A DNA stretch of 24,502 nucleotides. It comes from an uncultured Clostridia bacterium (GTDB lineage Bacteria; Bacillota; Clostridia; Oscillospirales; Ruminococcaceae). Positions 1 through 7,499 of the stretch are shown here, piece by piece. The translations under genes were made by a program, and so were the position numbers. How positions within the stretch are numbered: position 1 is the first letter of the stretch; every line of letters begins with the position of its first letter. The notes beneath the pieces were generated by a model. That model worked only from the letters and a program-made list of their open reading frames with translations, was not told where the DNA came from and searched no databases. The DNA is taken from NCBI GenBank assembly GCA_937891895.1, contig CALATN010000112.1:1-24502 (forward strand), in the 5' to 3' direction.

Positions 1-57
1 TATGGCAATAGATGAGGATATATTCTTTGAAGACTTAACTGTCCCTGGAATGCTGGT

Positions 58-774
58 ATGAATAATCCACAGGCAAGAATTATTATATTGAATAAGTGCG
101 ATACCGCTGATGATGCATCTACGCAGAAGTGGATTTCATGGTATAGAAATCAGGGTGTTGTTGCAATTGCGGCAGACTGCAGAAGCGGTAAGGGCCTTAA
201 TAAATTTATTCCTGCTGTCAAGCAAGTGTTGGCAGAGCTGATTCAGAAATATGAATCAAAAGGTATGAAAGGCAGAGTACTTCACCTTATGGTTGTAGGT
301 ATTCCTAATGTAGGTAAGTCTTCTTTTATAAACCGTCTTGCTGGTCAGAAAAAAGCTAAGGTTGAAGATCGTCCTGGTGTAACAAGAACAAAGCAGTGGG
401 TCAAGCTTTCCGAAGATATTGAATTGCTGGATATGCCTGGTGTGCTCTGGCCTAAGTTTGAAGATATGTCTGTAGGTGAAAAACTTGCATTTACAGGCGC
501 TGTTAAAGATGATGTTGTTGATATTGAAACACTTGCCTGTAGATTGCTTTGCGTTCTCAATTCTTTGTATAAGAATGAGCTTACAGCAAGATATAAAATT
601 GAAACAACTGAAGATGAAGACGGATACGAATTGCTGAAAAAAGTAGGCAAGGCAAGAGGTATGCTCATTTCAGGCGGTGAAATCAATACAGAACGTGCTG
701 CTATAACTGTTTTGGATGAATTTCGCGGTGGTAAGTTGGGTAGAATTACTCTTGAACTTCCGAAGGGAGAGTAA
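58..774 (+). CDS. rbgA: Ribosome biogenesis GTPase RbgA (YlqF), N-terminus missing
   Basis: This is a circularly permuted GTPase that acts late in 50S ribosomal subunit assembly. The permuted motif order is visible: G4 NKCD near residue 12, then G1 GIPNVGKSS near residue 81, a GVTRT G2 region and G3 DMPG, followed by LWPKFED and the C-terminal helical domain ending ELPKGE. The family is normally about 280 residues; only 238 are read here, so roughly the first 45-50 residues (the part carrying the DARIP-type signature) are absent. The ATG at 58 has no ribosome binding site, and the same frame has stops at 13-15 and 28-30. The first 57 bases do not resemble an RbgA N-terminus in any frame. Either the gene is truncated or rearranged, or there is a sequence error or junction near the edge. 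It is followed after 2 bp by rnhB, a common neighbour. Confidence 0.85.
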   Translation: MNNPQARIIILNKCDTADDASTQKWISWYRNQGVVAIAADCRSGKGLNKFIPAVKQVLAELIQKYESKGMKGRVLHLMVVGIPNVGKSSFINRLAGQKKAKVEDRPGVTRTKQWVKLSEDIELLDMPGVLWPKFEDMSVGEKLAFTGAVKDDVVDIETLACRLLCVLNSLYKNELTARYKIETTEDEDGYELLKKVGKARGMLISGGEINTERAAITVLDEFRGGKLGRITLELPKGE

Positions 775-776
775 TT

Positions 777-1379
777 ATGCCACTTTTTGAATACGATAAA
801 ACTGTCCGAAATGATTATACAATTATTTGCGGTGTTGACGAAGCGGGCAGAGGTCCTCTTGCAGGAGATGTTTATGCAGCTGCTGTAATTCTGGATAATG
901 ACATCTGTATAGAGGGACTTAATGATAGTAAGAAGCTTTCTGAAAAAAAACGTGAACTGCTGTATGATGAGATTATTTCAAAGGCAAAGGCTTATTGCGT
1001 TGCAACAGCATCCGTCGCAGAAATTGAGGAATTCAATATCCTGCAGGCGACATTTATGGCAATGCGAAGAGCGGTCGAAGGTCTTGGAATAGCTCCTGAT
1101 ATGGCTTTGATTGACGGAAACAGAGAACCGGGACTTAATTGCCCGATGCAGACTGTTGTAAAGGGTGATGGCTTGTCAGCAAGCATAGCTGCGGCTTCAA
1201 TACTTGCTAAAGTGAGTCGTGACAGATATATGGCTGAAATTGCCGAAAAATATCCCCAATATTGTTTTGAGAAGCATAAGGGTTATGGTACAAAGCTGCA
1301 TAATGAGATGATTCTCAAATATGGTCCGTCACCAGTACACAGAATGTCATTTTTAAAGAAGTTGCTTAAAAATGGATAA
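777..1379 (+). CDS. rnhB: Ribonuclease HII
   Basis: This enzyme cleaves the RNA strand of RNA-DNA hybrids and removes misincorporated ribonucleotides. The signature GVDEAGRGPLAG starts at residue 19 and supplies the acidic residues D21 and E22; D113 (in IDGN) and D149 (in KVSRD) complete the DEDD metal site. The HKGYGT motif near residue 167 is also typical. The 200-residue length is normal for the family. The start at 777 is supported by a GGGAG ribosome binding site inside the end of rbgA, and the start lies 2 bp after its stop. The 3' end overlaps yraN by 8 bp, so the three genes are probably co-transcribed and translationally coupled. Confidence 0.97.
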   Translation: MPLFEYDKTVRNDYTIICGVDEAGRGPLAGDVYAAAVILDNDICIEGLNDSKKLSEKKRELLYDEIISKAKAYCVATASVAEIEEFNILQATFMAMRRAVEGLGIAPDMALIDGNREPGLNCPMQTVVKGDGLSASIAAASILAKVSRDRYMAEIAEKYPQYCFEKHKGYGTKLHNEMILKYGPSPVHRMSFLKKLLKNG

Positions 1380-1734
1380 AAAAGAACTTGGTTATTTCGG
1401 AGAAAAGGTTGTTGCATATTATCTTGAGAAAAAGGGTTATACAATTCTGAAGCGTAATTTTTGTATTAAAGGCGGAGAAATTGATATAATCGCTCAGAAA
1501 GATGATATTATTGCTTTCATAGAGGTTAAAACAAGAGCTCCTGATCCATTAGTAAACGGGTTTGAAGCAGTGACAAAATCAAAGGAAAAGCTGATTATAA
1601 AAACTTCTGAAGAGTATTCTTACAGAAATCCTCACGACTTTCAACCCAGATTTGATGTTGTGTGGGTAACGGTCGACAATCGTAAGGTTGTGGGCTTCAA
1701 TTATATTGAAAATGCATTTGATGCAAGTAAATAA
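1372..1734 (+). CDS. yraN: YraN-family (UPF0102) nuclease-fold protein
   Basis: A small protein of the UPF0102/YraN family, which has a PD-(D/E)XK endonuclease-like core. The family is widely conserved next to rnhB, but its role is not well established. The 120-residue length fits. Visible hallmarks are the N-terminal helix with GEKVVAYYLEKKGY, then GGEIDIIA (D38) and FIEVKTR (E51, K53), which form the presumed metal/nuclease site. The start overlaps the last 8 bp of rnhB. Sequence after residue 60 is family-typical but carries no further catalytic motif I can name. Function beyond a probable nucleic-acid transaction is inference. Confidence 0.9.
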   Translation: MDKKELGYFGEKVVAYYLEKKGYTILKRNFCIKGGEIDIIAQKDDIIAFIEVKTRAPDPLVNGFEAVTKSKEKLIIKTSEEYSYRNPHDFQPRFDVVWVTVDNRKVVGFNYIENAFDASK

Positions 1735-1763
1735 AGTATTTTTTTGTAAAGGAATGTTTGGTA

Positions 1764-3257
1764 ATGTATTACAAAAGTACAAGAGACAGCAGTGTGAACA
1801 AGACATCTGCTGAAGCTATTGTTCAGGGTATTTCCGTTGATGGAGGACTTTTTGTCCCATCTGAAATCCCATCTATTTCAATGGACGAAATCGTAAAGCT
1901 TGGTGATATGAGCTATGCTGAACGTGCAGCATATATCTTCTCCAAGTATCTTACTGATTTTACAGATGTTGAAATCAAGTATTGTACAGAAAACGCTTAT
2001 AATGACAAGAAGTTTGCTACAGAAAATATTTCTGAGATTTCACACCTTTTTGACGGTACATATATTCTTGAACTTTGGCACGGACCAACTTGCGCATTTA
2101 AGGATATGGCTCTTCAGATACTTCCATATCTTCTTACAACTTCTGCAAAGAAAATCAATATCGATAAGAAGATTGTAATTCTCGTTGCAACATCAGGTGA
2201 TACAGGTAAGGCAGCACTTGAAGGCTTTGCAGATGTTCCGGGAACACAGATTATGGTATTCTATCCTGAAGACGGCGTAAGCCCGATGCAGAAGCGTCAG
2301 ATGACAACTCAGGACGGCGACAATGTTGCTGTATGTGCTATTGAAGGTAACTTCGATGATTGTCAGAATGGCGTAAAGGCTATCTTCACAAATGAAGAAA
2401 TCAAGACAAAGCTTGAAGAAAACAAGCTTATGTTCTCAAGTGCAAACTCCATTAACTGGGGACGTCTTGCACCACAGATTATTTACTATATCTCTGCATA
2501 TGCTTCTCTTGTCAAGGACGGAGAAATCAATGCAGGTGACAAGATTAACATTGTTGTTCCAACAGGTAACTTCGGTAATATCCTTGCTGCTTACTATGCA
2601 AAGCATATGGGTATGCCTGTAAATAAGCTTATCTGTGCTTCCAACTCCAATAAGGTTCTCACAGACTTCATCACAACAGGTATCTATGATAGAAACCGTG
2701 ATTTCGTTACAACAATTTCTCCATCTATGGATATCCTTATTTCCAGCAACCTTGAAAGACTTCTTTACCTTATGTGCGGCGAAAATGATGCTCAGATCTG
2801 TGAATGGTTCGGTGCACTTGCTTCAACAGGTAAGTACGAAGTAACTGATGATATCAAGAAGAAGCTTGCTGAGGAATTTGAAGCAGGTTTCTGTGATGAT
2901 ACAGAAACAAAGGAAACAATCAAGAGAATCTATGATAAGTATTCCTACACACTTGATACACACTCTGCTGTAGCTGTGAAGGTTTATGAAGATTACTGCG
3001 CAAGAACAGGGGATACAACAAAGACTGTCATTGCTTCTACAGCAAGCCCATATAAGTTCAGTGCAAGCGTTCTTGAAGCAATCGAGGGTAAGCCTTCTGA
3101 ACTTGATGAATTCGATATGGTTGACAAGCTTAATGAAATTTCAGGCTATGAAATTCCTGCTTCTCTTGCTGAACTTAAAACAAAGGAAAGACGTTTCAAG
3201 GACGTTATTACAAAGGAAAATCAGAAGGATTACGTTCTTAAACAGCTTTCTCTTTAA
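1764..3257 (+). CDS. thrC: Threonine synthase
   Basis: This PLP enzyme converts O-phosphohomoserine to threonine, the last step of threonine biosynthesis. The Schiff-base lysine is K113 in HGPTCAFKDMALQ; the N-terminal MYYKSTRD...SAEAIVQGI and DGGLFVP stretch is typical of the long (about 500-residue) class. TSGDTGKAALEG and the PTGNFGNILAAYYAK glycine loop bind cofactor phosphate. I choose ATG 1764 (497 residues) over an in-frame TTG at 1758: AAAGGA at 1748-1753 is 10 bp from 1764 but only 4 bp from 1758. Codon use is strongly biased (AAG, CTT, AAC, GAA), suggesting high expression. It follows yraN by 29 bp and probably belongs to the same transcript. Confidence 0.96.
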   Translation: MYYKSTRDSSVNKTSAEAIVQGISVDGGLFVPSEIPSISMDEIVKLGDMSYAERAAYIFSKYLTDFTDVEIKYCTENAYNDKKFATENISEISHLFDGTYILELWHGPTCAFKDMALQILPYLLTTSAKKINIDKKIVILVATSGDTGKAALEGFADVPGTQIMVFYPEDGVSPMQKRQMTTQDGDNVAVCAIEGNFDDCQNGVKAIFTNEEIKTKLEENKLMFSSANSINWGRLAPQIIYYISAYASLVKDGEINAGDKINIVVPTGNFGNILAAYYAKHMGMPVNKLICASNSNKVLTDFITTGIYDRNRDFVTTISPSMDILISSNLERLLYLMCGENDAQICEWFGALASTGKYEVTDDIKKKLAEEFEAGFCDDTETKETIKRIYDKYSYTLDTHSAVAVKVYEDYCARTGDTTKTVIASTASPYKFSASVLEAIEGKPSELDEFDMVDKLNEISGYEIPASLAELKTKERRFKDVITKENQKDYVLKQLSL

Positions 3258-3281
3258 TAAATTCAATTTGCAGGTGATGCG

Positions 3282-3971
3282 ATGTCGTTGTTTGCAATAG
3301 CCGATTTGCATTTGTCTTTGTCGGTTAATAAACCGATGGATATATTCGGAGATCGTTGGTCAAATCATGTTGAAAAGCTTACGAAAAACTGGAATGAAAC
3401 AGTGTCTGAAGATGATGTTGTTGTAATTCCGGGGGATATTTCCTGGGCGATAAATTTTGATGAAGCCAAAGCTGACTTTGAATATATTAACAAATTGAAC
3501 GGTACAAAGATAATTTCAAAAGGTAACCATGATTATTGGTGGTCAACCTTGTCAAAGTTAAATGCGTTTCTTGCGGAAAATAACTTTGATACAATAAAAT
3601 TTCTTCACAATAACCATTATTCGTATGAAAATTATGGTATATGCGGAACACGTGGCTGGATAAATGAAACCAGCGTCCCTGCCGATGCCAAGGTGTTGGC
3701 AAGAGAAGCTCAGAGACTTGAGGTATCAATCAAATCAGCGTTGAATGAAAATCTTGAACCGATTGTCTTTCTTCATTATCCGCCTGTGTTTGGAAACGAA
3801 AGTAATTATGACATTCTTGATGTTATGTATAAGTATAATGTTAAAGAATGTTATTATGGTCATTTGCACGGCAATGCGCATAAATATGCGATTTGCGGTG
3901 AGCGTGAGGGGATAAATTTCAATCTGATAGCAGCGGATTTTGTGCAATTTTGCCCTAAAAAGGTTTTATGA
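3282..3971 (+). CDS. Calcineurin-like metallophosphoesterase
   Basis: A predicted cytoplasmic phosphohydrolase with a complete two-metal calcineurin-type site: D8 and H10 (ADLHLS), D52 (PGDIS), N82-H83-D84 (GNHD), H165 (FLHYPP) and the GHLHG motif at 193-197. At 229 residues it is a single-domain enzyme with no signal peptide or membrane segment. The substrate cannot be read from sequence. The start at 3282 follows AGGTGA with a short spacing of 4 bases, 24 bp after thrC, so it is likely in the same operon. The roughly 100 bp after it contain no convincing terminator, only the promoter region of tig. Confidence 0.88.
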   Translation: MSLFAIADLHLSLSVNKPMDIFGDRWSNHVEKLTKNWNETVSEDDVVVIPGDISWAINFDEAKADFEYINKLNGTKIISKGNHDYWWSTLSKLNAFLAENNFDTIKFLHNNHYSYENYGICGTRGWINETSVPADAKVLAREAQRLEVSIKSALNENLEPIVFLHYPPVFGNESNYDILDVMYKYNVKECYYGHLHGNAHKYAICGEREGINFNLIAADFVQFCPKKVL

Positions 3972-4024
3972 ATTGTATGATACGCTGAAATAGCTTTCTA
4001 TGTATAGTAAATTTTTTAAATATA

Positions 4025-4033
4025 TGCTATAAT
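4025..4033 (+). promoter_or_regulatory. Extended -10 promoter for tig
   Basis: TGCTATAAT at 4025-4033 is an extended -10 element 38 bp before the tig start. No good -35 is seen (TAGTAA lies at the 17-bp position), which is common for TGn-type promoters. A strong GGAGGA ribosome binding site at 4058-4063 follows, 8 bp from the ATG at 4072. Confidence 0.65.
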
Positions 4034-4071
4034 TACAAATATGTTGTTATAAAAATTGGAGGACGTTTACA

Positions 4072-5355
4072 ATGGGTTTAGTATCAACAAATAAAATCGA
4101 TGCAACAAAATATGAACTTATCATCAATGTAGATGCAGAAGGCTTTGAAAAGGCTCTTCAGCAGGCTTACTTAAAGGCTCGTAAGCACATCAATATCAAT
4201 GGCTTCAGAAAAGGTAAGGCTCCAAGAAAGATGATTGAGCAGCTTTACGGTGACAACGTATTTTTCGAGGATGCAGTTAACCTTCTCGTTAATACAGATG
4301 TTGCTCCTATCGTTGAAGAAACAGACTATGAGCTTATCGCTTCCCCTGATATTGAAGTAACTTCAGTTAACAAGACTGACGGTGTTGAATTCAAGGTTAC
4401 AATCACAACAAAGCCAGAAGTTGAAATTTCCGATTATAAGGGTATAGAAATTGAAAAAACTGTCAAGGCTATTACTGACGAAGATGTAAACAATCAGATT
4501 GAAGCACTCAGAGAAAGAAACGGCAGACTTGTTACAATTGAAGACAGAGCTGCTGAAAACGGCGATATCGCTGTAATTGATTTCGAAGGCTTCAAGGATG
4601 GTGTAGCTTTTGAAGGCGGCAAGGATACAAATTATGAACTTGCACTTGGTTCCAACACATTTATTCCTGGTTTTGAAGAACAGATTGTTGGCAAGAAGAC
4701 AGGCGAAGAATTTACAATCAATGTAACATTCCCTGAAAACTATCAGATGGAAGAAATCGCTGGTCAGCCATGTGAATTCAAGATTAAGCTTAATGAAATC
4801 AAGGCTAAGGAGCTTCCTGACCTCGATGACGAATTCGTAAAGGATGCTACAGAATTCGATACACTCGACGAACTTAAGGCTGATATGAAGGCTAAGCTCG
4901 AAGAACGTGCTTCCAAGAATGCAGAAATTGAAGCTGATAACAAGCTTTATGAAGCTCTTATCGATAAGATGACAGCTGACATTCCTGAAGTTATGTATGA
5001 GAGCAAGATCGATGAAATGGTAAGAGATTTCGAAATGCGTCTTTCACAGCAGGGTCTTAACCTTGAAATGTACCTGACATATACAAATATGGATATGGCT
5101 GCATTCAGAAAGACATTTGAAGATCAGGCTCAGAAGCAGGTCAAGGTAAGACTTGCTCTTGAAAAGATTGCTGAACTTGAAAATATTGAAATTTCTGATG
5201 CTCAGGTTGATGAAGAAATCAACAAGATGGCTGAACAGTACAACCTTACAGCTGATAAGATCAAGGCAATTGTAAGTCCTAAGGCTATCAAGTCTGATCT
5301 CAAGGTTGCTGAAGCAAGCAAGATTGTTAAGGATTCCGCTAAATTCAACGGCTAA
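4072..5355 (+). CDS. tig: Trigger factor, ribosome-bound chaperone and prolyl isomerase
   Basis: Trigger factor binds at the ribosome exit tunnel and shields nascent chains. The three-domain layout is visible: an N-terminal ribosome-binding domain with the signature GFRKGKAP at residues 44-51; an FKBP-type prolyl isomerase domain around 160-245 (GDIAVIDFEGF, then FIPGFEEQIVGKKTGE); and a long helical C-terminal chaperone domain. Length (427) matches the family. It has its own promoter and strong ribosome binding site, and codon use is highly biased, as expected for an abundant protein. The order tig-clpP-clpX-lon downstream is a classic arrangement linking folding with degradation. The C-terminus ends close to a large inverted repeat preceding clpP. 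Confidence 0.98.
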   Translation: MGLVSTNKIDATKYELIINVDAEGFEKALQQAYLKARKHININGFRKGKAPRKMIEQLYGDNVFFEDAVNLLVNTDVAPIVEETDYELIASPDIEVTSVNKTDGVEFKVTITTKPEVEISDYKGIEIEKTVKAITDEDVNNQIEALRERNGRLVTIEDRAAENGDIAVIDFEGFKDGVAFEGGKDTNYELALGSNTFIPGFEEQIVGKKTGEEFTINVTFPENYQMEEIAGQPCEFKIKLNEIKAKELPDLDDEFVKDATEFDTLDELKADMKAKLEERASKNAEIEADNKLYEALIDKMTADIPEVMYESKIDEMVRDFEMRLSQQGLNLEMYLTYTNMDMAAFRKTFEDQAQKQVKVRLALEKIAELENIEISDAQVDEEINKMAEQYNLTADKIKAIVSPKAIKSDLKVAEASKIVKDSAKFNG

Positions 5356-5368
5356 TTAAAGATTTTTA

Positions 5369-5424
5369 TACAAACCATCTTTCCGCAGAAGGATGGTTTG
5401 TATGTGTATAATGACATTCTGCGG
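5369..5424 (+). promoter_or_regulatory. Overlapping inverted repeats in the tig-clpP gap (clpP leader/operator)
   Basis: Two inverted repeats interlock here. The first has 11-bp perfect arms, TACAAACCATC (5369-5379) and GATGGTTTGTA (5392-5402). Its 12-base loop contains CCGCAGAA (5383-5390), which is exactly complementary to TTCTGCGG (5417-5424). As RNA this is an H-type pseudoknot, or two alternative hairpins, ending 7 bases before the GAGG ribosome binding site of clpP. A TATAAT at 5407-5412 lies between the second pair of arms, so the first repeat could also be a DNA operator over a clpP promoter; the -35 position is poor. There is no U-tract after the first hairpin, so a simple terminator is unlikely. 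The symmetry is certain; the function is inference. Confidence 0.7.
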
Positions 5425-5439
5425 AGAATTGAGGATTTT

Positions 5440-6027
5440 ATGAGTTTAGTACCTTATGTTGTAAGACAGACCGGCAGAGGAGAGCGTTCACAGGATATTT
5501 ATTCTATGCTTCTTGAAGATAGAATTATAATGCTTTCTGAAGATGTTAACGATACATCTGCAAGCCTGGTTGTATCTCAGCTTCTTTACCTCGAAAGTCA
5601 GGATCCTGAAAAGGATATTTATCTTTATATAAATAGTCCAGGTGGTTCTGTTACAGCAGGTATGGCAATATATGATACAATGCAGTACATCAAGTGTGAT
5701 GTTTCTACAATCTGTATGGGTCTTGCTGCTTCAATGGGCGCATTCCTGCTTTCTTCAGGTACAAAGGGTAAGAGACTTGCTCTTCCTAATTCTGAAATTA
5801 TGATTCATCAGCCGCTTATTTCAGGCGGACTTTCTGGTCAGTGCACAGACATTAAAATCCGTGCTGACCATATGGTAAGAACACGTGAAAATCTTAATCG
5901 TATCCTTGCACAGAATACGGGAAAACCAATAGATACAATCCGTATTGATACAGAACGTGATAATTTTATGAGTGCTGCTGAGGCAGTGGAATACGGTTTA
6001 GTTGACAAGGTTATTTTTACAAGATAA
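5440..6027 (+). CDS. clpP: ATP-dependent Clp protease proteolytic subunit ClpP
   Basis: The serine peptidase that forms the double-heptamer degradation chamber and partners with ClpX. Catalytic triad residues are S98 (LAASMGAF), H123 (MIHQPL) and D174 (TERDNF). The DIYLYINSPGGSVTAG handle region and the N-terminal MSLVPYVV axial-loop segment are typical. ATG 5440 (195 residues) is chosen over a longer TTG frame at 5398, because the family starts at this MSLVPYVV stretch, GAGG at 5431-5434 lies 5 bp upstream, and the extra codons fall inside the inverted-repeat leader. The IHQP-to-helix turn is two residues longer than in the Staphylococcus protein as I recall it. clpX begins 16 bp after the stop, so the two are co-transcribed. 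Confidence 0.98.
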   Translation: MSLVPYVVRQTGRGERSQDIYSMLLEDRIIMLSEDVNDTSASLVVSQLLYLESQDPEKDIYLYINSPGGSVTAGMAIYDTMQYIKCDVSTICMGLAASMGAFLLSSGTKGKRLALPNSEIMIHQPLISGGLSGQCTDIKIRADHMVRTRENLNRILAQNTGKPIDTIRIDTERDNFMSAAEAVEYGLVDKVIFTR

Positions 6028-6043
6028 GTCTGGAGTTTGTTTT

Positions 6044-7318
6044 ATGGCAGGAAATGATAGAAACTTAAAACGATGCAGCTTTTGCGGTAAACCTGAAAAT
6101 AAGGTTCAGAATATGTTTTCAGCAGCATCTTGCAATATATGTGACGATTGCGTAATATATTGCTACGAAATGCTTGCTGATCATGATTTGATTGCTCCTG
6201 CTGGCTCATCTAATGGACGTAATTCAAAAACTACACAACAGCCGTTGAAGCTTATGAAGCCTGTTGAAATAAAAAAATATCTAGATGAGTATGTTATTGG
6301 TCAGGATGAAGCAAAGATTGCTTTGTCTGTTGCTGTATATAATCATTATAAGAGAATAAACAGTCAGGCAGATACTGATGATGTTGAACTTCAGAAAAGT
6401 AATGTAATCCTTGTTGGTTCAACAGGTGTTGGTAAAACAATTCTTGCACAGACGCTTGCAAAAATTCTTGAGGTTCCATTCGCTATTGCTGATGCAACAA
6501 CTCTCACTGAAGCAGGCTATGTTGGTGATGACGTTGAAAATGTACTTGTAAGGCTTCTTCAGGCGGCTGACTTTAATGTTGAAGCTGCTCAGCGCGGCAT
6601 TATCTATATCGACGAAATTGATAAGATTGCCCGTAAATCAGAAAATACATCTATCACACGTGATGTAAGTGGTGAAGGTGTACAGCAAGCATTGCTTAAA
6701 ATTGTAGAGGGTACAGTGTCAAATGTTCCTCCTCAGGGTGGAAGAAAACATCCTAATCAGGAGTTTATTCATATTGATACAAAGAATATCCTTTTTATAT
6801 GCGGCGGTGCTTTTGATGGCCTTGATAAAGTAATTCAAAAGCGTACAGAATCATCTTCTGTAGGATTTGGTGCTGAAATCAAGACTAAGGAAGAAAAGTC
6901 TAAGGGCATTTATAAGGAAGTAGTGCATCAGGATTTTGTGAAATATGGTATGGTGCCTGAATTTGTTGGAAGATTACCTGTAATAGCTGTTCTTGATGAG
7001 CTTGATGAGGATTCGCTTGTAAGAATTCTCCTTGAACCAAAGAATTCATTGATTAAGCAGTATAAAAAACTTTTTGAGCTTGATGGTATTGAACTTAACT
7101 TTGAACCACTTGCACTTAGAGCAATTGCCAATCAGGCAATTACTCAGAAAACAGGAGCAAGAGGCTTACGTTCAATTGTTGAAAAAATATTGCAGCAGTC
7201 AATGTTTGAGCTTCCTTCGGATAATGATGTTTGCAGTATTACAGTAACAGAAGCATGTGTTCTTAGTAATGAAAAACCGCAAATAAAAATTGGTAAGAAA
7301 AAATCATCAAAGAAATAA
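6044..7318 (+). CDS. clpX: ATP-dependent Clp protease ATP-binding subunit ClpX
   Basis: The AAA+ unfoldase that feeds substrates to ClpP. The N-terminal zinc-binding domain has the ligand set C11/C14 and C33/C36 with the usual 22-residue offset. The Walker A motif GSTGVGKT is at 125-132, Walker B is YIDEID with D190/E191, and sensor-2 GARGLRS is near the C-terminus. The ClpP-docking loop reads VGF (about 273-275) in place of the more usual IGF/LGF. ATG 6044 (424 residues) is chosen over a TTG at 6002, which would overlap clpP; TGGAG at 6031-6035 is 8 bp before the ATG. Transcription most likely continues from clpP and ends at the strong hairpin that begins at the stop codon. Confidence 0.98.
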   Translation: MAGNDRNLKRCSFCGKPENKVQNMFSAASCNICDDCVIYCYEMLADHDLIAPAGSSNGRNSKTTQQPLKLMKPVEIKKYLDEYVIGQDEAKIALSVAVYNHYKRINSQADTDDVELQKSNVILVGSTGVGKTILAQTLAKILEVPFAIADATTLTEAGYVGDDVENVLVRLLQAADFNVEAAQRGIIYIDEIDKIARKSENTSITRDVSGEGVQQALLKIVEGTVSNVPPQGGRKHPNQEFIHIDTKNILFICGGAFDGLDKVIQKRTESSSVGFGAEIKTKEEKSKGIYKEVVHQDFVKYGMVPEFVGRLPVIAVLDELDEDSLVRILLEPKNSLIKQYKKLFELDGIELNFEPLALRAIANQAITQKTGARGLRSIVEKILQQSMFELPSDNDVCSITVTEACVLSNEKPQIKIGKKKSSKK

Positions 7319-7359
7319 CTAAAAATACGCTTTCATTCTTTGAAAGCGTATTTTTAGTT
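7317..7359. terminator. Long bidirectional terminator after clpX
   Basis: Arms 7317-7335 and 7341-7359 form a perfect 19-bp stem with the five-base loop TTCTT. The A-rich 5' side and T-rich 3' side (ATTTTTAG) make it functional in either direction. It closes the clpP-clpX transcript. Confidence 0.9.
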
Positions 7360-7430
7360 TGATTTAGCTGTATAATTTATTGTAATTTATATAGGTGATA
7401 TAAAGTAATTTTGTTATCTTAAATTGTTAC

Positions 7431-7459
7431 TTGAAAAATTGTGTATAATACGATATAAT
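7431..7459 (+). promoter_or_regulatory. Sigma-A type promoter of lon
   Basis: TTGAAA at 7431-7436 and TATAAT at 7454-7459 are separated by 17 bp, predicting a start near 7466. A second TATAAT at 7444-7449 has no -35 at usable spacing. I saw no CIRCE or CtsR-type operator overlapping it. Confidence 0.75.
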
Positions 7460-7460
7460 A

Positions 7461-7489
7461 TGTATATGTGTTATATAAAGACATATACA
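7461..7489 (+). promoter_or_regulatory. Inverted repeat in the lon leader
   Basis: TGTATATGT (7461-7469) and ACATATACA (7481-7489) are perfect 9-bp arms around an 11-base loop, sitting at the predicted transcription start and abutting the AGGAGG ribosome binding site (7489-7494). It could be a repressor operator at +1, or an AU-rich RNA hairpin affecting translation of lon. The symmetry is seen; the role is inference. Confidence 0.5.
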
Positions 7490-7499
7490 GGAGGTTATT

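Noticed and set aside
2..61. Short open frame MAIDEDIFFEDLTVPGMLV at the left edge
   Set aside because: Only 19 codons, no ribosome binding site visible because the window starts there, and no resemblance to a known protein. It may be the tail of an upstream frame but cannot be supported.
345..686. Minus-strand open frame of 113 codons inside rbgA
   Set aside because: It lies opposite a well-supported GTPase gene, is serine-rich low-complexity, and has no ribosome binding site.
5369..5402. Simple intrinsic terminator for tig
   Set aside because: The stem is strong, but the 3' side is followed by TGTGTATAATG rather than a T-tract, and the loop has a second exact pairing partner near the clpP ribosome binding site.
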